DNA of 64,000 nt from Salinicola aestuarinus (GTDB lineage: Bacteria; Pseudomonadota; Gammaproteobacteria; Pseudomonadales; Halomonadaceae), in the NCBI RefSeq assembly GCF_003206645.1, contig NZ_PZJP01000006.1:262434-326433 (forward strand), read 5' to 3'. This document shows positions 30,190 to 39,389 of this stretch, piece after piece. Made by a program: the position numbers and the translations under genes. The stretch's first letter is position 1; every line of letters begins with the position of its first letter. Under the pieces are notes generated by a model. The model had not been told where the DNA came from. It searched no databases and saw only the letters and a list, made by a program, of their open reading frames with translations.

Positions 30190-31521
30190 ATGAGCCAGAC
30201 CATCGACAAGTCGTCCCAACCCTCCCCCTCCGATCGCCCAGCCACCGAGGCATCCGCCGAGACGGACGCGTTGCGGTCGGCTGACGTCGACAACGTGCCG
30301 GTCTATCGCCAGCCCGGCTTTGGCCCCTTCCTCGTCGCGCGCCTCGCGGCGGTCTTCGCCATGCAGATTCAGGCGATCGTTGTCGCCTGGCAGGTCTACG
30401 ATCTCACCCGAGATCCGCTGACGCTCGGCTATGTCGGCCTCGCTCAGTTCCTGCCCATGGTGGTGCTGCTACTGCCCGCCGGCGATGTGGTCGACCGCTT
30501 CGATCGCAAGCGCATCCTGCAGCTGAGCTGGTTGGCCCAGGGACTCTGCAGTGCGGCGCTGATTGGACTGTCGCTCGCCTCTCCAACCAGCGCGCTGCCT
30601 TTCTACGCGGTGCTGGTGCTCTTCGGCGCCGCCCGTGCCTTCACCGGGCCGACGCTGCAGAGCCTGCTGCCGCAGATCGTTCCCAGGGCGCGCCTGGGCG
30701 AGGCGATCGCGCTCAACTCTTCGATCATGAAGATCGGGGTGATCGGCGGCCCCCTGCTGGGCGGGCTTCTCTATGCCCTCGGACCGGCGACGACCTACGG
30801 CGTGGTGCTCGGCTGTTTCCTGCTCGCCCAGCTCACCCTGTTCGGGGTGCCGGTACGCTACGCCTTCACACGAACCCACTCCGATGACACCGCCTGGCAG
30901 CGCTTCACCGCCGGCATTCATTACATTCGCACGCGCCCGGTGATTCTCGGTGTGATCTCGCTGGATCTGTTCGCCGTGCTCTTCGGCGGCATCATCGCCC
31001 TGCTGCCGGTGTATGCCCACGAGATCCTTCACGTCGGCCCGGAAGGGCTTGGCGCGCTGAGAAGCGCCGTCGCGATTGGCGCGCTGTTGATGGGCCTCTA
31101 CCTGGGCGTTCGCGCCATCAAACGCCACGCCGGACTGGTCATGTTCGCCGCGGTCGCCGTGTTCGGGCTCGCCAATCTCGTCTTCGCCCTGTCGCACTGG
31201 TTCTGGCTATCGTTCGGCGCGTTACTGATCGCAGGCGCCGCGGACATGATCAGCGTCTACGTCCGGTTGACACTTCTGCAGCTCGCCACGCCCGACGAAA
31301 TGCGGGGCCGGGTCAACGCCGTGAACATGCTGTTCATCGGCGCCTCGAACGAGCTCGGCGAGTTCGAATCCGGCGTTACCGCCGCCTGGTTCGGCACCGT
31401 GCCGGCGGCGGTGCTCGGTGCGGTAGGCACCCTCGGCGTGGTCGGGCTCTGGATGTGGGCCTTCCCGGTGCTGCGCCGCGCCGACCGGCTCGACGACGTC
31501 GAAGAAGCCTCGGTTCGCTGA
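30190..31521 (+). CDS. MFS transporter (EntS-like), upstream of the ebo genes
   Basis: A 443-residue permease of the MFS_3/EntS type, whose members export siderophores and drugs. A soluble N-terminal tail of about 45 residues precedes 12 helices. The cytoplasmic loop DVVDRFDRKRILQLSW is motif A, and ATPDEMRGRVNAVNMLFIGASNELGEFESG is the conserved EntS-group stretch. It lies 254 bp before eboD on the same strand. Export of an ebo-linked metabolite is possible but is only inferred from position. No gene was found in 31522-31775. Confidence 0.82.
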   Translation: MSQTIDKSSQPSPSDRPATEASAETDALRSADVDNVPVYRQPGFGPFLVARLAAVFAMQIQAIVVAWQVYDLTRDPLTLGYVGLAQFLPMVVLLLPAGDVVDRFDRKRILQLSWLAQGLCSAALIGLSLASPTSALPFYAVLVLFGAARAFTGPTLQSLLPQIVPRARLGEAIALNSSIMKIGVIGGPLLGGLLYALGPATTYGVVLGCFLLAQLTLFGVPVRYAFTRTHSDDTAWQRFTAGIHYIRTRPVILGVISLDLFAVLFGGIIALLPVYAHEILHVGPEGLGALRSAVAIGALLMGLYLGVRAIKRHAGLVMFAAVAVFGLANLVFALSHWFWLSFGALLIAGAADMISVYVRLTLLQLATPDEMRGRVNAVNMLFIGASNELGEFESGVTAAWFGTVPAAVLGAVGTLGVVGLWMWAFPVLRRADRLDDVEEASVR

Positions 31522-31775
31522 GCGATCAACGCCGGCAAACCGGGCGGCACGAGCCGCCGTCTGGGCCGGGGCGTCATGCTTGCGCCCCAGGCCAGGCTCA
31601 TCCTGCGTAGCAAAAGAACCATTCTTGTCCCCAGCGCCGCGGAGCGCCGAAGCTAGTCGGGTCATCGTGAGGCCGCCGAGTGCAGAAGACGGCCCGCGTT
31701 GCCTTTCGGCTCCATTGCTTTTGGCTCTCACCCTATCGGCCTTCGCTGTTACGGCCCTCTACGCAGACAAGCCCC

Positions 31776-33074
31776 ATGATCCGATCCGCAGTCTCGTTCC
31801 CCAACGGCGACGGCGCGACGCGTCCCGACGCCCTGGATAGCGACGCCACCCGTGTCGCCGACGCCCCGGCCAACGATGGCGAACCCGCCTCGCCGCTGGC
31901 GTCACTCTACTGGCAGCGCTTTGACGTGGCGTTCGACTACCCGGTGGCCTTCACCCGCGAGCTGCTGGCGACGGACAACTCGCTGCTCGTCGATGTCATC
32001 GCGCGTCGCGAGCCCGCCCGACGTCACCGCTGCCTGATCTACATCGACGCCAACGTCGCCCTGACCTGGCCCGACCTCAATGCGCGGCTGGTCGCCTACT
32101 TCGCCGCCCACGCGGAGCGTCTGCAGCTGCTCGGCTCGCCGGTGGTGCTGCCCGGCGGCGAGGTGATCAAACGCGACATCAATGTCGTCCAGCGCGTACT
32201 CGACGATGTGCAGCGCCACGGCGTCGACCGCCAATCCTTCGTCATCGCCATCGGCGGCGGCGCCCTTCTTGACGCCGTGGGGCTTGCTGCAGGTGTCGCC
32301 CACCGCGGGGTGCGCCTGGTCCGTCTGCCCACCACGGTGCTGTCGCAGAACGACAGCGGCGTCGGGGTCAAGAACGCGATCAACTTTCGCAACAGCAAGA
32401 ACTTCATCGGCACCTTCGCTCCCCCTTGGGCAGTACTCAACGACTTCGACTTCCTGAGCACGCTACCGCGCCGCGATCGACTGGCGGGGCTCTCGGAAGC
32501 GATCAAGGTCGCGCTGATCCGCGATGCATCGTTTTTCGACTGGCTCGAAGTCCACGCCGACCGCCTGGCCATCTTCGATGCCGAGGCGGAGGAGGCGATG
32601 ATCCGGCGTAGCGCCGCGCTGCACCTGCAGCAGATCGGACGCGGAGGCGACCCCTTCGAACTCGGCTCGGCGCGACCGCTGGACTACGGCCACTGGTCGG
32701 CGCACAAGCTCGAAACACTCACCCACAACGCCGTCAGTCACGGTGATGCGGTGGCGATCGGCATCGCCCTCGATGCCCGCTATGCCGTACTCGCCGGGTT
32801 ACTCCCCGCGGGTGTCGAGTGCCGGCTCGTCTGGCTACTCAAGCGGCTCGGCCTGCCGCTCTTCCATCCCCAGCTGCTCGAACTCGACGACGACGGTCGC
32901 CCTGCCCTGCTGAAGGGGCTTCGCGAATTCCGCGAACATCTCGGCGGGGACATGAGCGTGACGATGCTGGCGGCCGTTGGCCGCGGGGTCGAGGTCGATC
33001 ACGTCGATGAGGCCCTGGTCATCGATGCCATCGAATGGCTGCAACAGGAGGCCCGCTGTCATGCACCTCGGTAA
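31776..33074 (+). CDS. eboD: EboD, 3-dehydroquinate synthase-like sugar phosphate cyclase
   Basis: A 432-residue member of the dehydroquinate synthase superfamily. NAD-binding GGGALLDAVGLAAG and PTTVLSQNDSGVGVKNAIN are present, and the zinc ligands are visible as E in GLSEAIKVALI, H in LDYGHWSAHKLE and H in VSHGDAVAIG. The gene context (EboE and EboC behind it) identifies EboD rather than AroB. The start MIRSAVS at 31776 has a weak ribosome site; a longer frame from 31680 is less likely. It overlaps eboE by 14 bp. The natural substrate of EboD is unknown. Confidence 0.88.
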   Translation: MIRSAVSFPNGDGATRPDALDSDATRVADAPANDGEPASPLASLYWQRFDVAFDYPVAFTRELLATDNSLLVDVIARREPARRHRCLIYIDANVALTWPDLNARLVAYFAAHAERLQLLGSPVVLPGGEVIKRDINVVQRVLDDVQRHGVDRQSFVIAIGGGALLDAVGLAAGVAHRGVRLVRLPTTVLSQNDSGVGVKNAINFRNSKNFIGTFAPPWAVLNDFDFLSTLPRRDRLAGLSEAIKVALIRDASFFDWLEVHADRLAIFDAEAEEAMIRRSAALHLQQIGRGGDPFELGSARPLDYGHWSAHKLETLTHNAVSHGDAVAIGIALDARYAVLAGLLPAGVECRLVWLLKRLGLPLFHPQLLELDDDGRPALLKGLREFREHLGGDMSVTMLAAVGRGVEVDHVDEALVIDAIEWLQQEARCHAPR

Positions 33075-34275
33075 CGATCTGGGTCAACTGACCTACTGTC
33101 TCAACATTCACCCCACGCAGACCTGGGGAGCGGTGCGCGAGGCGCTGCTCGGCCCGCTCAAGCGAGTGCATCAGGCCGTCGCCCCGGAGGCCCCTTTTGG
33201 CGTTGGCCTGCGCCTCTCGGCACAGGCCCTGGAGGAGCTTCGCGATCCCGACGCGCGAGCCGAACTGAAGGCCATCATGACGCGCGAGAACTACCGCCTC
33301 GTCAGCATGAACGGCTTCCCCTTCGGCCCCTTTCACGGCGTGCCGGTCAAGCAGGCGGTCTATCAGCCGGACTGGAAACGGCGGGCGCGACTCGACTACA
33401 CCTGCTGGCTGGCGGATCTGATGGTCGAGCTCGCCGCCCCGGGAGACACGCTGAGCCTGAGCACCGTCCCCGGCACCTTTCGCCCCCTCGGCGTGGGCAG
33501 TGAAGCCCCGATGGCGGAGAACCTTATCAAGGCAGTGGCACACTGCGTGTGGCTCGCCCACGAAACCGACGTCGTCATCGCGCTTGCGCTGGAGCCGGAA
33601 CCGCACTGTTTTCTGGAGACGATCGAGGACACGCTCGCGTTCTTCAAGACCTACCTTTTTAGCGACCAAGCCGCCGAGACACTCGCCGCGCTCACCGGAC
33701 TCTCCGTTTTCGAGGCCACCGCGGCACTGCCACGACATCTGGGCCTCTGCTACGACGTCTGCCACGCCGCCGTGGAATATGAAGACCCCGCCGGCTCGCT
33801 CGTCGCCCTGCAGGAGGCCGGCATCCCCATTCACAAACTGCAGCTGAGCACAGCGCTGCGGGTGCCCTCGTTGGACGCTGCCGCCCGAGAGCGCCTCGCC
33901 GAGTTCTGCGAACCGACCTACCTGCACCAAGTGGTCGCGAAGACGCCAAACGGGCTTGCACGCTACGCCGATCTGCCCGAGGCGCTCGAGGACCCCGAAC
34001 GCCAGGACGGCGAGGAGTGGCGAGTGCACTTCCATGTGCCGATCTTCGTCGCTGAGATTCCGCCGTTCGGGACCACCCGTGATTTTCTCAGCGAGATTCT
34101 GGCGCTGCACCGTGCCCGACCGATCTCGCAACACCTGGAAGTGGAGACCTATACATGGCAGGCACTACCGGAGAGGCTGCGCGACACCTCAGTGGAGATG
34201 GCAGTGGCACGAGAGCTGAACTGGGTGCGCAAGCAGCTCGGCGTTCACGCCGGCGAAGCCCTCGCGTCTGGCTAA
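33061..34275 (+). CDS. eboE: EboE, xylose isomerase-like TIM-barrel protein (metabolite traffic protein)
   Basis: A 404-residue protein of the sugar phosphate isomerase/AP endonuclease-2 fold. Conserved metal-site-like segments include LALEPEPHCFLETIED and LCYDVCHAAVEYEDP. The start at 33061 (MHLGNDLGQLTYCLNIHP) has AGGAGG nine bases upstream and matches the EboE N-terminus. It overlaps eboD by 14 bp and eboC by 121 bp, so the three are one transcript. The catalytic role is not known. Confidence 0.88.
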   Translation: MHLGNDLGQLTYCLNIHPTQTWGAVREALLGPLKRVHQAVAPEAPFGVGLRLSAQALEELRDPDARAELKAIMTRENYRLVSMNGFPFGPFHGVPVKQAVYQPDWKRRARLDYTCWLADLMVELAAPGDTLSLSTVPGTFRPLGVGSEAPMAENLIKAVAHCVWLAHETDVVIALALEPEPHCFLETIEDTLAFFKTYLFSDQAAETLAALTGLSVFEATAALPRHLGLCYDVCHAAVEYEDPAGSLVALQEAGIPIHKLQLSTALRVPSLDAAARERLAEFCEPTYLHQVVAKTPNGLARYADLPEALEDPERQDGEEWRVHFHVPIFVAEIPPFGTTRDFLSEILALHRARPISQHLEVETYTWQALPERLRDTSVEMAVARELNWVRKQLGVHAGEALASG

Positions 34276-35144
34276 CGCTGGGGCGCGTCTCCAATCTGCC
34301 CACGGTCTGGAGTAACGTCCTCGTAGGCGGGGTTCTGGCCGGCGGTGGCCTCGCCGTGCCGACGCCTGGATCGACTGTCGCGCTGGCGACCGCTCTGGCC
34401 GCGCTCACGCTCTTCTATCTTGGCGGCATGTATCTCAACGATGCCTGCGACGCGATCATCGACGCCCGCGAGCGTACCGACCGTCCGATCCCCCGCGGCG
34501 AGGTGTCGCGGCGCACGGTCACCCAGCTCGCGATACTGATGCTCAGCCTCGGCGCAGCGCTGCTCTTCGCCATATCCCTCCCGGCGGGTCTGGCGGGGCT
34601 CGCGCTCGTCGCCACCGTGGTGGCTTACGATCTCTGGCACAAGCGCATCACATGGGCGCCGCTGCTGATGGGTGGCTGCCGCCTGCTCACTTATGTTGCC
34701 GCCGCCCTGGCACTGACCGTCGGGGTACTGGGGCACGAGTCGGCGCTGCTGGGCTGGGGCGCCCTGGGGCTGTTCTGCCACGTGGTCGGACTCACCTACG
34801 CTGCGCGTCAGGAAGCTTACGACCGGTTAGGTGCTGCCTGGCCGCTGCTGGTGCTGGCGGTGCCTGCGGTCGTCGGGCTCGCCTTCGTACTGGCATCACC
34901 GGAAACGTCACCCCTGGCACTGGGGCTCTGGCTCGGGTATCTCGTCTGGGGCGGGCGTTGTCTGCTCTGGCTTCGCCGCCGAGCGAGCGGTGACGTCCCG
35001 CGAGCGGTAGTGGGTCTGATCGCGGCGATCTCGCTTTATGATGCCACGCTCATGGCCGCGCTCGGTGCGCCCGTCATGGCACTGCTGGCACTGCTCGCCT
35101 TTGGCGCGACGCTCGCGCTGCAACGCCTCGCCGCGGGCACCTGA
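34155..35144 (+). CDS. eboC: EboC, UbiA-like prenyltransferase-family membrane protein
   Basis: A 329-residue integral membrane protein with about 8-9 helices. The first aspartate-rich UbiA motif is NDACDAIIDARERTDRP. The second motif is altered to YDLWHKR followed by APLLMGGCRLL, a pattern of the EboC branch. The ATG at 34155 is the only in-frame ATG, GTG or TTG before the first helix, giving a 121-bp overlap with eboE and a hydrophilic N-terminal extension of about 38 residues. Whether it transfers a prenyl group or acts only in transport is not settled. Confidence 0.85.
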   Translation: MAGTTGEAARHLSGDGSGTRAELGAQAARRSRRRSPRVWLTLGRVSNLPTVWSNVLVGGVLAGGGLAVPTPGSTVALATALAALTLFYLGGMYLNDACDAIIDARERTDRPIPRGEVSRRTVTQLAILMLSLGAALLFAISLPAGLAGLALVATVVAYDLWHKRITWAPLLMGGCRLLTYVAAALALTVGVLGHESALLGWGALGLFCHVVGLTYAARQEAYDRLGAAWPLLVLAVPAVVGLAFVLASPETSPLALGLWLGYLVWGGRCLLWLRRRASGDVPRAVVGLIAAISLYDATLMAALGAPVMALLALLAFGATLALQRLAAGT

Positions 35145-35183
35145 ACCACCGACGCCGTGAACGCCAGGCGCCTGGCGTTCGAC

Positions 35184-36662
35184 TCAGCGTGATGTGGCCG
35201 ATGAGTCCTCTGCACCGCGCGCCTCGGCGGTGGCACGACGTGACGCGGTTGCGCTGCCACCCTGGCCATCGCCGGCGTCGCCTTGAAAGATGTGCGCGAG
35301 CACCAGCGCCTTGAAATCGGTCGCTGCGATGGCTCCCTCGGGTAACAGATCCGCCTGAGACGAGATCACCAGCGGCCCCGCTTCGGGGTCGTCGGTGACG
35401 CGACCGTGGGCGCCTTTCACCAACGACGTGTCTTTGAGCGAGATGACATCGAGCAGCTGACGCATGCCCAGCTTGCGCTTGGCGAGCCGCCAGCCCGCCG
35501 ACAGTCTGGGTGATCTCAGCGCCGGGTCAAAGAAGAGCTCCACCGGGTCGTAACCGGGCTTGCGATGAATGTCGACGGTACGGGCATAGTCCGGCGCCCG
35601 CGCGTCGTCGAGCCAGTAGTAGTAGCTGAACCAGCGATCCGCCGCGCTGATCGCCACCAGCTCTCCGGCATTGGCGTGGTCGAGGCCGTGGGCACGTTTC
35701 TCTGCCTCTCCCCAGACCGACTCGACCCCGTCGAGCCCCTCGAGCAGCGCGCGCACGCTCGACACGTCTGCGGGGTCGCGCACGTAGACATGGGCGACTT
35801 GGTGGTCGGCGACCGCGAAAGCGCGCGAGGCCCCCGGATCGAGCTGTTCGCGGCCGCGCTCATCGCGCACCGCGACCAGATTGGCCTCGCGCAGGGCACG
35901 ATTGATAGGCACCGCGTCCTTCACCGGGGTGATGCCGTACTCGGAGACAACGATCACACGGCGCCCGTCGCGCTCGGCACCGCCGATCAGCTCGCCGCAG
36001 AGCGCGTCGACGTCGCGCAGGTCGCGCTGCAGTGCGGGGTGGTCCGTGTCCGGCCCCAGCCGTTGCAGGTTGTAGTCCAGATGCGGCAGATAGGTGAGTG
36101 TCAGCGTCGGATCGCGCGTCGTCATGACGTGCCGGGTCGCATCGCTGATCCAGCGGCTGGAGTCGATGCTGGCCATCGGCCCCCAGAAACTGAACAGCGG
36201 GAACGTGCCGAGCTCGGCGTCGAGTTCATCGTGGAGTTCGGGCGGGTGGGTGTAGTGATCCGGCAGCTTGCGCCCGTCGGCGGGGTACATCGGGCGCGGC
36301 GTGGCACTCCAGTCGGCGCTGGCGTACATGTTGTACCACCAGAAGAGCTTGGCGCAGGTGAAGTCCGGATTGCGCTGTCTCCCCGTCTCCCAAATCTTTT
36401 CGCCGGCAATCAACCGGTTGGACTGCCGCCAGAGCCAGATTTCGCTGAGATCGCGGAAATACCAGCCATTGGCAACGGCGCCGTGCTCGCCCGGGGCGAG
36501 CCCTGTGAGAAGCGTCATCTGGGCGCTGCAGGTGACCGCCGGCGTGACCGTCTGAAGGGGGCGCATGGCACCTCGTTCGGCCAGACGCCGGAGATTCGGC
36601 GTGTGCTCGCCGACCAGTGACGGCGTGAGCCCCACCACGAGAATGACCAGGGTATTGTGCAT
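35184..36662 (-). CDS. eboF: EboF, alkaline phosphatase-family nucleotide pyrophosphatase/phosphodiesterase
   Basis: A 492-residue member of the alkaline phosphatase/NPP superfamily. The N-terminus LVILVVGLTPSLVGEHTPNLRRLA carries the first metal site region. The nucleophile region is TPAVTCSAQMTLLTG. YLPHLDYNLQRLGPD and VVSEYGITPV provide the later Asp/His metal ligands. No classical signal peptide is visible. The start at 36662 lacks a good ribosome site; an upstream frame to 36887 is unlikely. Unlike the other ebo genes here it is on the minus strand, convergent with eboC (39 bp) and divergent from eboA. Confidence 0.86.
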   Translation of the reverse strand: MHNTLVILVVGLTPSLVGEHTPNLRRLAERGAMRPLQTVTPAVTCSAQMTLLTGLAPGEHGAVANGWYFRDLSEIWLWRQSNRLIAGEKIWETGRQRNPDFTCAKLFWWYNMYASADWSATPRPMYPADGRKLPDHYTHPPELHDELDAELGTFPLFSFWGPMASIDSSRWISDATRHVMTTRDPTLTLTYLPHLDYNLQRLGPDTDHPALQRDLRDVDALCGELIGGAERDGRRVIVVSEYGITPVKDAVPINRALREANLVAVRDERGREQLDPGASRAFAVADHQVAHVYVRDPADVSSVRALLEGLDGVESVWGEAEKRAHGLDHANAGELVAISAADRWFSYYYWLDDARAPDYARTVDIHRKPGYDPVELFFDPALRSPRLSAGWRLAKRKLGMRQLLDVISLKDTSLVKGAHGRVTDDPEAGPLVISSQADLLPEGAIAATDFKALVLAHIFQGDAGDGQGGSATASRRATAEARGAEDSSATSR

Positions 36663-36919
36663 AGCGAGCGTGCCCGGTGAAGAGAGTTCCCCATCGCCAT
36701 GGCGCACCGGTCGTCGAAGCGTGATGCGTTGGCTAGGCCTTATCACTGCTGAGTAACAGGGGGAGGGGGCGGAGGCAATCGCGGTCGCTTTTCGCCCTCG
36801 AATTTCAGTCGGTTCAATGACGGCGCTCAGCGTTGTCTGCAGGCGCAGCGTGAAAAAGATGGTCGCCACCGTGCCGCACGAGGACAAAACTGCCCCAACA
36901 TTTCGTCAGGCAATTCATC

Positions 36920-36948
36920 TTGGGCGCGTCACTACCGCTCGCTACAGT
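36920..36948 (+). promoter_or_regulatory. Possible sigma-70 promoter for eboA-eboB
   Basis: TTGGGC (36920-36925) and TACAGT (36943-36948) are separated by 17 bp and lie about 37 bp before the eboA ATG. This is the best candidate in the 322-bp gap between divergent eboF and eboA. No operator was recognised in the rest of the gap. The match is modest and unproven. Confidence 0.35.
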
Positions 36949-36984
36949 GAGATTCAGTCAATCCACGAAGGTGGCGTGCCCCCA

Positions 36985-37863
36985 ATGGATACCCCCCTGA
37001 CATTACTGCGCACCTGGGTCGTCCGTCAGGCCGGCGATCAGGCAGCGTGGTTCGAGTCTCAGGTCGACGCCTTGAGCGCCATCGACGACACGCAGCAGCT
37101 ACATCGGTTTCTCGGCCTGGCGCCGCGGCGCCTCGGCCGAGCGGATCTGGCACTGTCCCTGGACGACGTGGTCCTGGCGCAGGCGGCCCACGCCGGCTGG
37201 AATCCGCGAGGCTGGAGCCTCGACGGTGCCGCACGGGTCGCCGCGCTGATCGCCTTCGATGCCGGCAACCCGGAGCGTGGGGTGGCCTTCCAGACACGCT
37301 TCCACGACTTGGTCCGCACGGCGGATGCCCGCGAGCTGGTCGCGCTCTATCGCGGCCTGGCGCTCTATCCCAATCCGGACTCACTCGACGCCGACGTCGG
37401 CGAGGGCCTTCGATCCAACATGCGGGCGGTGTTCGAATCGATCGTGCACGCCAACCCCTATCCCTACGCGCACTTCGATACGCACCGTTTCAACCACATG
37501 GTGCTCAAGGCGCTGTTCGTCGGCAGCACGCTGGCGCCGATCGTCGGCTTTGACGAGCGCACCAATCCCGAGCTCGCCGGCATTCTGCTCGACTACGCCG
37601 ATGAACGCCGCGCGGCGGGGCGACCGATATCGCCGGAGCTATGGCGCGGCATCGCCCCGTTTATTGACGTACTCGACGCCTATCCGGCGCTGGCGCGGGT
37701 ACTCAAGGGCTCGCCCCGCGAACGCGCGGCAGCGACCCTTGCACTGCGACAGATCGACAGCCCGGACGCCCGCCGGCTGCTGACGTCGGTACCGGAGCTG
37801 GCCGACCTGGCCGCTGTCGGCGCGCTCCACTGGAACAACCTGCACCGTTATGAGGCCGCTTGA
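36985..37863 (+). CDS. eboA: EboA domain protein
   Basis: A 292-residue, mostly helical soluble protein of the EboA family, with no known catalytic motif. Recognisable segments include ANPYPYAHFDTHRFNHMVLKALFVG and the C-terminal LHWNNLHRYEAA. The start at 36985 (MDTPLTLLRTW) was chosen because the upstream frame from 36817 is not conserved in style. It is followed one base later by the eboB start codon, so A and B are clearly an operon. Confidence 0.88.
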   Translation: MDTPLTLLRTWVVRQAGDQAAWFESQVDALSAIDDTQQLHRFLGLAPRRLGRADLALSLDDVVLAQAAHAGWNPRGWSLDGAARVAALIAFDAGNPERGVAFQTRFHDLVRTADARELVALYRGLALYPNPDSLDADVGEGLRSNMRAVFESIVHANPYPYAHFDTHRFNHMVLKALFVGSTLAPIVGFDERTNPELAGILLDYADERRAAGRPISPELWRGIAPFIDVLDAYPALARVLKGSPRERAAATLALRQIDSPDARRLLTSVPELADLAAVGALHWNNLHRYEAA

Positions 37864-37864
37864 G

Positions 37865-38782
37865 ATGTACATCGATCCCCATGCTCACATGGTCTCCCGG
37901 ACCACCGACGACTACGAAGCGATGGCCGCCTCCGGCGTCGTGGCACTTGTCGAACCGGCGTTCTGGGTCGGCCAGCCACGCACCTTCGTCGGCACCTACG
38001 TCGATTACCTGTCGTCGCTGGTGGGATGGGAGCGGTTTCGTGCCGGCCAGTTCGGCATTCGCCACTACTGCACCGTGGGCCTCAACTCGAAGGAAGCCAA
38101 CAACGAAGCGCTGGCCGAGGGCGTCATGGAGTGGCTACCCCGCTTCGCCATGAAGGAGGGCGTCGTCGCCATCGGCGAGATCGGTTACGACGAGCAGACC
38201 CCGCTGGAGGACAAGTACTTTCGCGCCCAGCTCGCCCTCGCCGTGGAACTCTCGCTGCCGGTCATGGTGCACACGCCGCATCGGGACAAGAAACGGGGCA
38301 CTTCACGGTCGATGGACGTCTGCGAGGAGATGGGACTCGATCCTTCCTGGGTGGTGATTGACCACAACAATGAGGAGACCGTGCGCGAGACGCTCGATCG
38401 CGGCTACTACGCCGGATTCTCGATCTACCCGTCGACCAAGATGGGCAACGCGCGGATGGTCGAGCTACTCGCCCAGTACGGCGGCGAGCGCATCATCGTC
38501 GACAGTGCCTGCGACTGGGGCATCTCGGACTGCCTGGGCGTCGCCAAGACGGCACACCTCGCGCTGGCCCGGGGAATCGATCCGGAGGTCGTGCGCCAGG
38601 TGACCTACGCCAATGCGCTCGCCGTCTACGGCAAGAGCGGTCAGATGAACGAGGCCGACTGGCTGGATCCACCGGCGGTGGATCAGCGCACGCTGTTCGC
38701 CGGCAACTCGATCCTCCGCGGTGGGCGAGAACCCCGGATCGACGCCGCCCCTGCGCGTCGCGACGATCTCATCATCGAGTGA
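37865..38782 (+). CDS. eboB: EboB, TatD-family metal-dependent hydrolase
   Basis: A 305-residue amidohydrolase-like TIM barrel. The metal ligands are H6 and H8 (DPHAHM), E105 (GEIGYDE), a histidine in MVHTPHRDK, and the aspartate in DSACDWG. The ATG at 37865 follows the eboA stop after one base; an ATG at 37850 overlapping eboA is an alternative. TatD proteins are nucleases or small-molecule hydrolases; the EboB substrate is unknown. Confidence 0.88.
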   Translation: MYIDPHAHMVSRTTDDYEAMAASGVVALVEPAFWVGQPRTFVGTYVDYLSSLVGWERFRAGQFGIRHYCTVGLNSKEANNEALAEGVMEWLPRFAMKEGVVAIGEIGYDEQTPLEDKYFRAQLALAVELSLPVMVHTPHRDKKRGTSRSMDVCEEMGLDPSWVVIDHNNEETVRETLDRGYYAGFSIYPSTKMGNARMVELLAQYGGERIIVDSACDWGISDCLGVAKTAHLALARGIDPEVVRQVTYANALAVYGKSGQMNEADWLDPPAVDQRTLFAGNSILRGGREPRIDAAPARRDDLIIE

Positions 38783-38908
38783 CATCCAGGCCCTGAAACC
38801 GCCCTCTCACACCGCCCATCGGCGCTTCTCGCTCCGGTCCGGGCTGGCACGCGACGGCCTGCGACGGCAGAATGCAGGCAGCGATCGATAGACCGACGAG
38901 AGGAACCG

Positions 38909-39322
38909 ATGTCATCACACGCCGACGAGCAGGCGACGCCCGACGACGCCACGTTCAGCCGTCACCGCGTCGCCGAGTCCAACACTCAGGCCCGACAGCC
39001 CGACACCACGCTGGCGCTGATCGTCTATGCCCTGCTGCTGGGCGTCTTCATCACCGGCATCACACCGGTAATCGGTGCGGTCATCGCCTATGTCTACCGC
39101 GGGAATGGACCGCGCTGGCTGGACGAACATTACCGGTATCATATCCGCACGTTCTGGATTGGCCTGCTCTACGCCGTCATTAGCTGGGTACTGGCCTTTG
39201 TACTGGTCGGCTTCCTACTGATGGCACTGCAGGCGGTGTGGCTCATCGTGCGCTGCGTCAAAGGGTTCAAGGCGCTCAACGAGCGGCGTGCACCGGACAA
39301 CGTCGACAGCTGGCTATGGTAA
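38909..39322 (+). CDS. DUF4870-like small membrane protein
   Basis: A 137-residue protein with a hydrophilic N-terminus of about 35 residues and three hydrophobic helices (about 38-62, 87-104, 106-125). The HYRYHIRTFWIGLLYAVISW segment resembles the DUF4870/Tic20-like superfamily. GAGAGG precedes the ATG. It lies 126 bp behind eboB on the same strand; no function can be assigned. Confidence 0.7.
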   Translation: MSSHADEQATPDDATFSRHRVAESNTQARQPDTTLALIVYALLLGVFITGITPVIGAVIAYVYRGNGPRWLDEHYRYHIRTFWIGLLYAVISWVLAFVLVGFLLMALQAVWLIVRCVKGFKALNERRAPDNVDSWLW

Positions 39323-39389
39323 TGCTCCCCCTGTCGCTTGCCGGCGCCGCCCGGCCCGTTTCCTTCACTCGCCAAAACGCGAGACCGGC

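Noticed and set aside
31776..33074. Calling the dehydroquinate synthase-like gene aroB
   Set aside because: Its overlap with eboE and linkage with eboC, eboA, eboB and eboF identify EboD, and the N-terminal extension differs from AroB.
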